Notes under the pieces: model-generated
Told to the model about the DNA's origin: nothing
What the model saw: the letters and a program-made list of their open reading frames with translations, nothing else
The model's database searches: none
NCBI GenBank assembly: GCA_015056915.1
Contig: SVFK01000001.1
Span: forward strand, 1-64,000
Source of the DNA: Lachnospiraceae bacterium
Lineage (GTDB): Bacteria > Bacillota > Clostridia > Lachnospirales > Lachnospiraceae
DNA: 64,000 nt
Direction of reading: 5' to 3'
Program-made: the position numbers and the translations under genes
Shown here: one piece after another, positions 26,714 through 34,378 of the stretch
How positions within the stretch are numbered: position 1 is the stretch's first letter
Layout of the letters: each line of letters opens with the position of its first letter

Positions 26714-27644
26714 AAGCAGCATCCCTCCCCTTAATTTCCTTTATAACCGGCTGCCCCTTCTCTTTGCCAAGTAGTAGATAGCATTCAAACAATCTCTCCA
26801 GTAGCTCTCCCCCACCTCCAAAACGCCTGACCACATCCTCCATACCGGCTCCGTGGACAGTGGCAATAATCCTGCTGCCGCAGGAGGCTGCCATCTGTAA
26901 GGCATGCATGTCCTCTTCCCCGCCAAGCTCATCAATAGCTATTACCTGAGGTGCCATGGAACGAAGTAACAACATCATTCCCATTGCCTTAGGACAACCA
27001 TCCAAAACATCTGTCCTCATGCCGACATCATTCTGTGGCATCCCCTGATAGGAACCGGCAATCTCAGAACGCTCGTCTACTACTCCCACACACATTCCTC
27101 TACTATAGGCATTCCCATCTGAAATCTGACGTATCATATCTCTCAGCAGAGTTGTTTTGCCGCAGCCCGGCGGAGAAATAATAAGCGTGTTTTTTAATAA
27201 ACCCTTCTCAAATATGTACGGAAGTAGCTTGTCCGCCACGCCCCGAATTTGATGGGACACCCTGATATTAATACAGGAAATATTTTTTATGGTACGCACA
27301 CTCCCATCACTCTCTAGCACAACTTGTCCTGCAATTCCTACCCTGTGTCCGCCCGGCACGGTAATATATCCCTGCCGGATCTCATCTTCAAAGGCATACA
27401 GGGAATAATTGCAGATATGATTCAACAGAGCTTCCACCTCTTCCGTCTCCGCGCGATAGGCAATATCCGGGTTGTCCAGAAAAGAGCCGTCACGATTTAA
27501 AAACCTTTCTCTTCCATTTACAATTACCACAATCGGCTTATTGCAACGAATACGAATCTCCTGAATATGTACCTGCTCCTTAGCAGTTGTCTGCCAGAAT
27601 CCTCTTCTATTCATGGGAAAAAGTTGCAACAGACTTCTCTGCAT
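26580..27644 (-). CDS. spoIIIAA: SpoIIIAA, stage III sporulation ATPase
   Basis: 354 residues. AAA/secretion-type ATPase: Walker A ISPPGCGKTTLLRDMIRQIS near residue 155, VVDERSEIAGSYQG, Walker B VIAIDELGGEEDM near 225. Thought to power the mother-cell SpoIIIA channel. The ATG at 27642-27644 has GGAG 7 bases upstream. The Bacillus protein has about 307 residues; here the frame runs some 47 codons further, straight through the start of spoIIIAB, so the C-terminal tail is an unusual addition (or the sequence contains a frameshift near 26720). First gene of the spoIIIA operon, divergent from trkA. Confidence 0.93.
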   Translation of the reverse strand: MQRSLLQLFPMNRRGFWQTTAKEQVHIQEIRIRCNKPIVVIVNGRERFLNRDGSFLDNPDIAYRAETEEVEALLNHICNYSLYAFEDEIRQGYITVPGGHRVGIAGQVVLESDGSVRTIKNISCINIRVSHQIRGVADKLLPYIFEKGLLKNTLIISPPGCGKTTLLRDMIRQISDGNAYSRGMCVGVVDERSEIAGSYQGMPQNDVGMRTDVLDGCPKAMGMMLLLRSMAPQVIAIDELGGEEDMHALQMAASCGSRIIATVHGAGMEDVVRRFGGGGELLERLFECYLLLGKEKGQPVIKEIKGRDAAYAAIHGRNHDNIGMLWSGDVVSPAVYMPVANLAQSVKHIGNLDE

Positions 27645-27697
27645 GCTGTGTCTCCTTTCACTCCAAAAATCATCCCGGCATTTTCCGCCTCTTCTCA

Positions 27698-27725
27698 TGT
27701 ATATGATGAGTTGTCCAAGATATGC
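27698..27725 (-). promoter_or_regulatory. Sigma-E-like promoter of the spoIIIA operon
   Basis: Minus strand: -35 GCATATC (27719-27725), 13-base spacer, -10 CATATACA (27698-27705), close to the sigma-E consensus. It ends about 54 bases before the spoIIIAA start. SpoIIIA is known to be a sigma-E operon in Bacillus. Confidence 0.58.
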
Positions 27726-27791
27726 CTGAATTTTGTCCGTTCTTCTCTTTTTTATGAATGTATGTTATAATTGCTTTAAATGTTTTACTGG

Positions 27792-27797
27792 TATACT
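27792..27797 (+). promoter_or_regulatory. Extended -10 promoter for trkA-trkH
   Basis: TGGTATACT (hexamer 27792-27797) forms an extended -10 about 35 bases before the trkA ATG, with an imperfect -35 (ATTGCT, 16-base spacing). Confidence 0.5.
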
Positions 27798-27832
27798 AAA
27801 AGCAGCCCCTAAACCGGGCAGATTGGAGAGAC

Positions 27833-29191
27833 ATGAAAATTATTATTGTTGGGTGTGGCAAGGTGGGTTACACTCTGGTAGAGCAATTAAGTGGTGAAAA
27901 CCATGATATCGTGGTCATTGACGAAAGAGAAGAAAAGGTAAATTCCATTACAGATTCCTTAGATGCTATGGGTATTGTCGGAAATGGAGTCAGCTTTCAG
28001 ACATTGGCTGAAGCCGGTATTACGCAAGCCGACTTGCTCATTGCCGTAACAGGCTCCGATGAACAAAATCTCCTTTGCTGCGTTATTGCCAAAAAGGCCG
28101 GACATTGCAAGACCATTGCTCGTGTGCGCAACCCTATTTACAATAACGATATTGAATTTTTGCGTGATGAACTGGGACTTGCTATGATTATCAATCCTGA
28201 GCTTGCCAGTGCTACCGAAATCGCTCGTATTTTCCAATTTCCCTCAGCTGTTAAAATCGATTCCTTTTCCAAGGGACGAGTGGAACTTCTTCATTTCCGT
28301 GTTACGGAGAATTGCCTGCTTGCCAATTATGAATTGATTCACATTCGTACCACCCTGAAATGTGATGTACTGGTCTGCATGGTTACGCGTGGGGATGAAG
28401 TGCTGATACCTCGAGGAGATTTTGTATTTCAGGAAGGTGACGTAGTCGCCATTATGGCTACTCCTCTTCAGGCAAATGATTTCTTCAAAAAAATCGGTAT
28501 TGTTACCGGAAGAGTTCACACTGCAATGATTGTAGGCGGCGGCACTATCGCATACTATCTTGCACGCAGACTTTTAGCTACCGGTATCAGTACCAAAATC
28601 ATAGATATGAACCCCGAACGATGCGAAGAATTGAGTGCGCTGCTTCCCAAAGCAACCATTATTTGCGGGGACGGTACAGATGAGCGTCTGCTGATTCAGG
28701 AGGGTCTGGAAAAGGTGGAGGGCTTTGCTGCTTTGACCGGACTGGATGAAGAAAATATTCTTCTGTCCCTTTATGCCAAGAGAACCTCACCTGCTAAAAT
28801 TGTAACGAAAATCAATCGTATTAACTTTAGTGGCGTTTTGTCCGACATCAAGCTGGATACCATTTCTTATCCGCGATTACTGACCGCGGATGTGATTATC
28901 AAGTATGTGCGCTCCATGAATGAATCATTAAACAGCAACGTGGAAAATCTCTACAAGCTGGAGGAGGGTCGGGCCGAAGCACTTGAATTTTACATTAAAG
29001 AAGCCTCTGCTGTTACCGGCATACCCTTGGGTAAGCTTCGCATCCGCAAAAACATTTTGGTCTGCTGTATTAACCGCGGTGGTAAAATCATTATCCCCGG
29101 CGGACAAGACGAGCTACGTGTAGGTGATTCTGTCATTGTAGTACTGACCCACTCCAGACTCAATGACATAAAGGAAATTCTGGAGGTCTAG
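27833..29191 (+). CDS. trkA: Trk potassium uptake regulatory subunit TrkA
   Basis: 452 residues, normal length. Two tandem RCK units: Rossmann motifs IIVGCGKVGYTLVEQL (about 3-18) and MIVGGGTIAYYLARRL (about 228-243), each followed by a TrkA-C domain (second ends with GGQDELRVGDSVIVVLT). It binds NAD(H)/nucleotides on the cytoplasmic face and gates TrkH. GGAGAG lies before the ATG. It is followed after 3 bases by trkH. Confidence 0.96.
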   Translation: MKIIIVGCGKVGYTLVEQLSGENHDIVVIDEREEKVNSITDSLDAMGIVGNGVSFQTLAEAGITQADLLIAVTGSDEQNLLCCVIAKKAGHCKTIARVRNPIYNNDIEFLRDELGLAMIINPELASATEIARIFQFPSAVKIDSFSKGRVELLHFRVTENCLLANYELIHIRTTLKCDVLVCMVTRGDEVLIPRGDFVFQEGDVVAIMATPLQANDFFKKIGIVTGRVHTAMIVGGGTIAYYLARRLLATGISTKIIDMNPERCEELSALLPKATIICGDGTDERLLIQEGLEKVEGFAALTGLDEENILLSLYAKRTSPAKIVTKINRINFSGVLSDIKLDTISYPRLLTADVIIKYVRSMNESLNSNVENLYKLEEGRAEALEFYIKEASAVTGIPLGKLRIRKNILVCCINRGGKIIIPGGQDELRVGDSVIVVLTHSRLNDIKEILEV

Positions 29192-29194
29192 CTC

Positions 29195-30637
29195 ATGAAT
29201 TTTGCGATTGTACGTTATATCATCGGATTTATATTACAATTTGAAGCGGCATTTATGCTGTTACCGGGTCTTGTCGGAATATGTTACGGTGAAGTAAAGG
29301 AAGCAATTATTTATTTCTTGATTGCGCTCTTATGCCTGATTTGCGGATTCTTACTTCGTATGAAGCGCCCCAAGCAAATGCAACTATTTACCCGCGAAGG
29401 CTTTGCCTCTGTAGCACTCAGCTGGCTGATTATGAGTTTTTTCGGTGCTCTCCCATTTGTGATAACAGGAGAGATTCCTCATTTTATCGATGCGTTATTT
29501 GAAACCATCTCAGGCTTTACCACTACCGGTGCCAGCATTCTCTCCGATGTGGAAGCACTCTCCCACACAAGCTTATTCTGGAGAAGCTTTACACACTGGA
29601 TTGGCGGTATGGGCGTATTTATGTTTATTATGGCTATCCTTCCCATGATGGGAGGGTCCACCATGAATTTGATGAAAGCGGAAAGCCCCGGTCCTTCCGT
29701 GAACAAGCTGGTCCCCAGAGTAAAGGATACCGCCAAGATTCTCTATCAGCTTTATATCGGTATCACTGTTTTAGAAGTCCTCGTGTTGTGCTTATGCGGA
29801 ATGCCCATCTTTGATGCGCTCACTACCACCTTTGGTACTGTAGGCACCGGTGGTTTCGGTATTTATAATGACAGTATCGGGGGTTATTCGCCCTTAATTC
29901 AGATAGTGATAACCGTATTCATGATTCTCAGCGGTGTCAACTATATGGTTTATTTCTATCTGCTAAGTAGACATTTTAAGGAGGCTTTCTCCATAGAAGA
30001 GGTTCGCTGGTATTTTCTGATTATTCTGGGAAGTATTGCAATTATTGTATGGGACTGCCACAGCTTATACTCTTCCCTCTCGGATAATCTGCGGCATGCA
30101 GCCTTTCAGGTAGGGTCCATTATTACTACCTCCGGCTTTTCCACAGTGGACTTTAATGCCTGGCCGCAGCTCTCAAAGACTGTTTTGATTATACTGATGT
30201 TTGTGGGAGCATGCGCCGGTAGTACCGGCGGCGGCATCAAGGTGTCTCGTATCGTCATTCTGTTCAAAGCCTTTCAAAAAGAGCTTTCCATGATGATACA
30301 CCCTCGAATGATTAAAAAAATAAAGATGGATGGGCATATTATTCCTCACGAAACGCTCCGATCCACCAATGTATTTATGTCTGTATACTTTCTAATTCTA
30401 TTCCTTTCCATATTACTAATCGGAATAGATGAATATGATTTTACCACTAATTTTACCGCTGTTGCAGCAACCTTGAACAATATAGGACCGGGCTTAGAGC
30501 TTGTAGGACCCACTCAGAATTTCTCCCTGTTCAGCCCCTTCTCCAAATGTGTCCTCATGTTCGACATGCTTGCCGGAAGACTGGAACTCTTCCCCATGCT
30601 GATTATATTAAGACCTGCCTGCTGGAAGAAATATTAA
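29195..30637 (+). CDS. trkH: Trk potassium uptake membrane subunit TrkH
   Basis: 480 residues, multi-spanning. Pore-loop selectivity segments TISGFTTTGASIL, TTFGTVGTGGFGIY, SIITTSGFSTVDFN and AVAATLNNIGPGLE are all present, and SMTHWIGGMG-like sequence appears as SFTHWIGGMGVFMF. It ends in RLELFPMLIILRPACWKKY, the normal family end. Together with TrkA it imports K+. Translationally coupled to trkA. Immediately after its stop codon begins the large inverted repeat at 30644-31259. Confidence 0.96.
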   Translation: MNFAIVRYIIGFILQFEAAFMLLPGLVGICYGEVKEAIIYFLIALLCLICGFLLRMKRPKQMQLFTREGFASVALSWLIMSFFGALPFVITGEIPHFIDALFETISGFTTTGASILSDVEALSHTSLFWRSFTHWIGGMGVFMFIMAILPMMGGSTMNLMKAESPGPSVNKLVPRVKDTAKILYQLYIGITVLEVLVLCLCGMPIFDALTTTFGTVGTGGFGIYNDSIGGYSPLIQIVITVFMILSGVNYMVYFYLLSRHFKEAFSIEEVRWYFLIILGSIAIIVWDCHSLYSSLSDNLRHAAFQVGSIITTSGFSTVDFNAWPQLSKTVLIILMFVGACAGSTGGGIKVSRIVILFKAFQKELSMMIHPRMIKKIKMDGHIIPHETLRSTNVFMSVYFLILFLSILLIGIDEYDFTTNFTAVAATLNNIGPGLELVGPTQNFSLFSPFSKCVLMFDMLAGRLELFPMLIILRPACWKKY

Positions 30638-30643
30638 CGCTCG

Positions 30644-31259
30644 TATAGAATACGCCACAAAGATATTCCTCATAAAAAGATGCTCGCTCCTGTAAGCGGC
30701 GGTCACTGGGAAGAAATGCGGAGTAACAAATGTGCGCGTTTCTCAGATGCATCCTTTGGAATCGGATTCGTGTCTTTTCACCTGAACACGCTCCTCGCGA
30801 TTTGTCCGCTCCGGGAGTACAGGGATATGTTGCGAAACAAATGATGGAATTTCTAAATGTGCTAACTTTGGAATTTTCGATCGTTCGTGGTTTTTATGAG
30901 CTGGGACAAAAATTGGGAGGTGTGCGCGGTAGACGGAAAGTTGAGAAAAATTCTCACTTTCCGTCTACCGCGCACACCTCCCAATTTTTGTTCAAGACCA
31001 TAAAAACACGAACCCTATTCCAAAGTCACGCACATAAGAAATTCACACATTTGGTTTCGGACAACATTCCCTGTACTCCCGGAGCGGACAAATCTGCGAT
31101 AGGAGTGTGTTCTGTTGAAAAAACACGAATAATAAGGGATTCCAAAGGACGCATCTGCAAGAAACACCACATTTGTCACCCCGCATTTCTTCCCAGTGAC
31201 CGCCGCTTACAGAAGCGAGCATCTTTTTACCACGTATATATATTGTGGTAGATTCTATA
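30644..31259. repeat. 616-bp imperfect inverted repeat between trkH and a convergent gene
   Basis: The left arm (30644 to about 30947) and right arm (about 30951 to 31259) are reverse complements over nearly all their length, with scattered mismatches and short gaps. The centre is perfect: 36 bases at 30906-30941 are exactly complementary to 30956-30991, and GAGAA/TTCTC closes the tip around three A. The outer ends match too, e.g. AAAAAGATGCTCGCT and GTCACTGGGAAGAAATGCGG in both arms. The right arm includes the last ~10 codons of the convergent gene at 31227; the left arm holds a decayed copy of them. The whole gap of 589 bases between trkH and 31227 is covered; no convincing gene lies in it. 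It would fold into a giant cruciform or RNA hairpin and could terminate transcription from both sides. Confidence 0.88.
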
Positions 31260-32831
31260 ATAGCCACCGCTCAAGTCATCTACCTGCAATTGGATGGCAA
31301 AATGCTCCATTTCCATTTGTTCCAGAGCCTTCTTTACATAGCCCTCCTCATAGCTGCCCTGTCCATATGCTTTTTCAACAGTACTCCACAAGGATTTGGG
31401 AACCACATTGGTGAAATATTTTTGTCCTGTGCCAACCTCTACCATTTGCTTTAGGCAGTCAGCGTAATATTCTGTCATATCATCCATTACAGCCGCTTCC
31501 GTAATCCCTGCCTTTTTCAGATTTTCCTCCTTCTCCCTTTGTGCTTTTGCCTCTTCATCAACGTAACCGTTAGGGTAAAGGCCATCGGGATAGGTTAGCG
31601 GTTCCTGAGGGTCAGGATTAATATATGCATCCAGATTACTTCCCGCAATCTCCTCCTGAGAAGTGGTATCGTCAGAAATATTCTCAAGAGTATCCTCGCT
31701 ATTCGTATTAGCGGCAACTAGTGTACCGCCGGTACATGCAGGCAAATACACAGACAAGCTCTTTCTTACATGTGTCTGCGCAAAATCTATATCCGTCTTA
31801 TTCAAAAAATCATAGGTGGTCGGTTTGGTATCGTCCCAGGTAACATCTACATTATAATAATTTCTCTTTAACTCAATGATATTCCATGCGTGATCCTCTC
31901 CGGAATATCCCGTACAATAATAGCACGGGATGTTTAACTGCTGCATAAGATACTGAAATGCTCTTGCATAGCCGGCACATACACTCTCTCCATTCACAAG
32001 TGCGCTGTATGCACTCTGGCTCATTTTGGCATTAGCACGATACTCGACTCTCTTTACCAGAGCATCATGTACATAGACTTCCTTATCATAATCGGAAGCC
32101 TGCTTCACCGCACCGTCAAGAATAAGCTGTGCCTGTTCTTCAAACTTCTTTTGTGCTTCCTCCAAATCCTTCACAGTATCGTTATAGCACAAGGAAATTT
32201 CCAAACAAATTCCCTTTTGTGTGTACTTACAGGAATACTCTGTCTCCAACCAGAACAACTCCGGATGGTCATTATACACTGCCTCAAACACATCCTTTAC
32301 ACGCTCAATTCCTACAGTAATTACAGGAGCAAAAGCTTTTTTCTGCTCCAATGCATTGGCGTAAATCTGTCGATACAGCATCTGTAAGTCTTCATCCAGC
32401 ATCGCATAATAGGGATACATCCGAGAATCAAAGGTTAAATATTCTCCCACTTCTCCCATGGGAAGACTAGATCTCATCAAGGCTTCTGCCTCTTCATCCT
32501 CCAACAGCTTTTCATTGCTTCGAACCGGCTCATAATCACTTTTGCCATAAACCTGCTCCGGCAGAACCACTGCATCCTCAGCCGGTGGTATATATCCCAC
32601 CTCTATAGGCTTTGATGTCGTATTAACAGAATCTGCTATAATATCATTCTGTGCATCTTCTAAGACACCTGCTCCTATATTTTCTCCGACGACTGTAGCA
32701 TTCTCCTCTAAACCAAGCATCTCTGACAAATCTTCTGTCAATGCCGGATTCAGTGCACACACCAAAATCAAAACGCAACACGCCATAATTAAAAATGCAA
32801 TTCCATAAAATAATTTTTTAAGTAGCCTCAC
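31227..32831 (-). CDS. Membrane-anchored transglutaminase-like protein
   Basis: 534 residues. An N-terminal membrane anchor (LFYGIAFLIMACCVLILVCA) exposes the rest outside. Core: GESVCAGYARAFQYLM (Cys), GEDHAWNIIEL (His), YYNVDVTWDDTK (Asp), a complete triad, flanked by an Asp/Glu-rich linker and a charged C-terminal region. The domain organisation and motifs such as NDHPELFW and ASDYDKEVYV match the lipoprotein at 18077-19393, so the two are paralogues. Possible roles are peptidase or cell-envelope cross-linking; the substrate is unknown. Its start overlaps the FliB-type gene by 14 bases (coupled). Its last ten codons belong to the right arm of the large inverted repeat. Confidence 0.84.
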   Translation of the reverse strand: MRLLKKLFYGIAFLIMACCVLILVCALNPALTEDLSEMLGLEENATVVGENIGAGVLEDAQNDIIADSVNTTSKPIEVGYIPPAEDAVVLPEQVYGKSDYEPVRSNEKLLEDEEAEALMRSSLPMGEVGEYLTFDSRMYPYYAMLDEDLQMLYRQIYANALEQKKAFAPVITVGIERVKDVFEAVYNDHPELFWLETEYSCKYTQKGICLEISLCYNDTVKDLEEAQKKFEEQAQLILDGAVKQASDYDKEVYVHDALVKRVEYRANAKMSQSAYSALVNGESVCAGYARAFQYLMQQLNIPCYYCTGYSGEDHAWNIIELKRNYYNVDVTWDDTKPTTYDFLNKTDIDFAQTHVRKSLSVYLPACTGGTLVAANTNSEDTLENISDDTTSQEEIAGSNLDAYINPDPQEPLTYPDGLYPNGYVDEEAKAQREKEENLKKAGITEAAVMDDMTEYYADCLKQMVEVGTGQKYFTNVVPKSLWSTVEKAYGQGSYEEGYVKKALEQMEMEHFAIQLQVDDLSGGYYRIYHNIYTW

Positions 32832-33954
32832 CGTTCAAACACTCCTCCAGAAAATTCAGATTTTCATCCGAATGCTCAACCTCTCTTGCATAGCGATAAG
32901 CTATTTCCACAAAATCATGCATATCAATATATTTATCGGCTAAAATCCACTTACACATTACAAATTCCTGAATAAAGTCTGCACTAAAAATGGAAAAAGC
33001 AGCCTTGCTATATATCCAATCATCATAAACAGCTCCACAAAAATATGTGTATAAGAAAAAGAAAAGCAGATTTTCCTGATATAACTCCCACTGTAAATTC
33101 CTGCTGCCGCCCGGTCCAAACTCCTTTTGGAATTCCGAACAAATCTTATTGTACCTTTCTAAGCCTCCACTATATAAGGTACTTTTTGTCTCCTGCAGCA
33201 CTTCGCTCCATTCCTCACGCAGCCGCTCCAGCTTCTCCAGATAGGAAAATCCCCTACACATACGCATATACTGCGTTTCCGCATCCTCATATGCCTCTTC
33301 CTCTATGGGCGCCTGTATCTGTCCATACTTTTCATAATCAGCAATCAAATCATCCATATCAAACAAACGATTTTCATCTACACACGCCTGCATTTTTCTT
33401 GCCAATTCACAAATTATCTTTTTACGATATCTTATGGAACAGTTACGGTTCCGCAAGATATGAAATATCACTTTTCTTGCATCCTCCAGCTGTGTAAAAA
33501 GAAGCAAATCAAAATCTTCAAATTCTTCCTGTAAGGGATCCTGTTCATCATCCTCATCCACTAAATAAGCAGCCGCTTCCGTGCGATTCAATATAAGCTC
33601 AGCTGCCACCGGACAGGAAAGAGACAACGACCATTCCCTCACCCCTTCGTACTCTTCCACATGTCTTGGGTATCTGCTACAGGTCTCACACAGCCAGTCC
33701 TCGCCCTTTTCCAATATGAGACTACACAGATTGTGCTCGTTCAGCATAGAGCAACGCCTATTATATTGGATAAAGCTTCCCTCCTGCCAGTCGATTCCCT
33801 TGCGCAATGTTGCTTTGAAGGCTGAGGTATCCTCCGCATATTTTTTCAGAGAAGCATCATCTATCATGATTTGCCAGCCTGCACAACAGGTATCGGGACA
33901 TTGCTCCGCAGTGCATCGGAATTCATCAAAATAGTCCGGCCTAACATATCGCAT
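32818..33954 (-). CDS. FliB-type lysine N-methylase
   Basis: 378 residues. Begins MRYVRPDYFDEFRCTAEQCP followed by DTCCAGWQI; a second cysteine group is CSMLNEHNLC and WLCETCSRYPR. This cysteine pattern is that of flagellin lysine-N-methylases (FliB), thought to bind a 4Fe-4S cluster. In Salmonella FliB methylates flagellin lysines. No flagellar gene lies in this window, and the gene sits between a small protein gene (2-base gap) and a coupled extracellular transglutaminase-like protein, so it may act on another protein. A distant YkgJ-type cysteine-cluster protein is the alternative. Confidence 0.8.
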   Translation of the reverse strand: MRYVRPDYFDEFRCTAEQCPDTCCAGWQIMIDDASLKKYAEDTSAFKATLRKGIDWQEGSFIQYNRRCSMLNEHNLCSLILEKGEDWLCETCSRYPRHVEEYEGVREWSLSLSCPVAAELILNRTEAAAYLVDEDDEQDPLQEEFEDFDLLLFTQLEDARKVIFHILRNRNCSIRYRKKIICELARKMQACVDENRLFDMDDLIADYEKYGQIQAPIEEEAYEDAETQYMRMCRGFSYLEKLERLREEWSEVLQETKSTLYSGGLERYNKICSEFQKEFGPGGSRNLQWELYQENLLFFFLYTYFCGAVYDDWIYSKAAFSIFSADFIQEFVMCKWILADKYIDMHDFVEIAYRYAREVEHSDENLNFLEECLNGEAT

Positions 33955-33956
33955 AT

Positions 33957-34298
33957 TTACTCGTCCTCCGCCAGCAAATTTCTTAACTGCACACGCTTTG
34001 CTGTAATCATACCCATAATTTGTAGAGCTTCAGCGCTATCCTGCCGTCTGGCAGCATCCCTGATTCCTCTCAAATAATTATCAAAACAGGTAATTCCCAA
34101 TTCACCGCAACGTACCTTCAACCTCGCACTGTTACTCATCACCAGATGCCATTGTTTTCCTTGTATACAATGTCCCAGGCGCAGAAAATCCTGTCCTTGA
34201 AGAAGCTTTCTCACTTCACCTCTATATGCTTGCCAACTCGGCTCAACAGATTGGGATTCTGTTCCTAGCAGAGAAAGTATTGTTTGAATTTTTTCCAT
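33957..34298 (-). CDS. Hypothetical protein, 113 aa
   Basis: Soluble, helical, basic-to-neutral; no domain recognised. It ends 2 bases before the FliB-type gene and has GGGAGG (34303-34308) upstream of its ATG, so it is likely the first gene of a three-gene unit with the methylase and the transglutaminase-like protein. Confidence 0.65.
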   Translation of the reverse strand: MEKIQTILSLLGTESQSVEPSWQAYRGEVRKLLQGQDFLRLGHCIQGKQWHLVMSNSARLKVRCGELGITCFDNYLRGIRDAARRQDSAEALQIMGMITAKRVQLRNLLAEDE

Positions 34299-34317
34299 AA
34301 AACCTCCCCGACTCTAA

Positions 34318-34355
34318 AATTCCCGGCAGGAATATTACACTTCCTGTCGGGAATT
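34318..34355 (-). terminator. Hairpin after the EIIC-EAL gene
   Basis: AATTCCCGGCAGGAA (34318-34332) and TTCCTGTCGGGAATT (34341-34355) pair over 15 positions around an 8-base loop; one position is G-U in plus-strand RNA and A-C in minus-strand RNA. It lies 23 bases after the stop codon of the minus-strand EIIC-EAL gene and separates it from the next unit, so termination is likely although the minus-strand stem is slightly weaker. Confidence 0.62.
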
Positions 34356-34378
34356 CATTTTCTGAAACATAATAGTCC

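Noticed and set aside
30730-31251. Open frame of 173 codons on the plus strand between trkH and the convergent gene
   Set aside because: It runs across the two arms of the inverted repeat, has no ribosome-binding site and no protein-like composition; it is a by-product of the palindrome.
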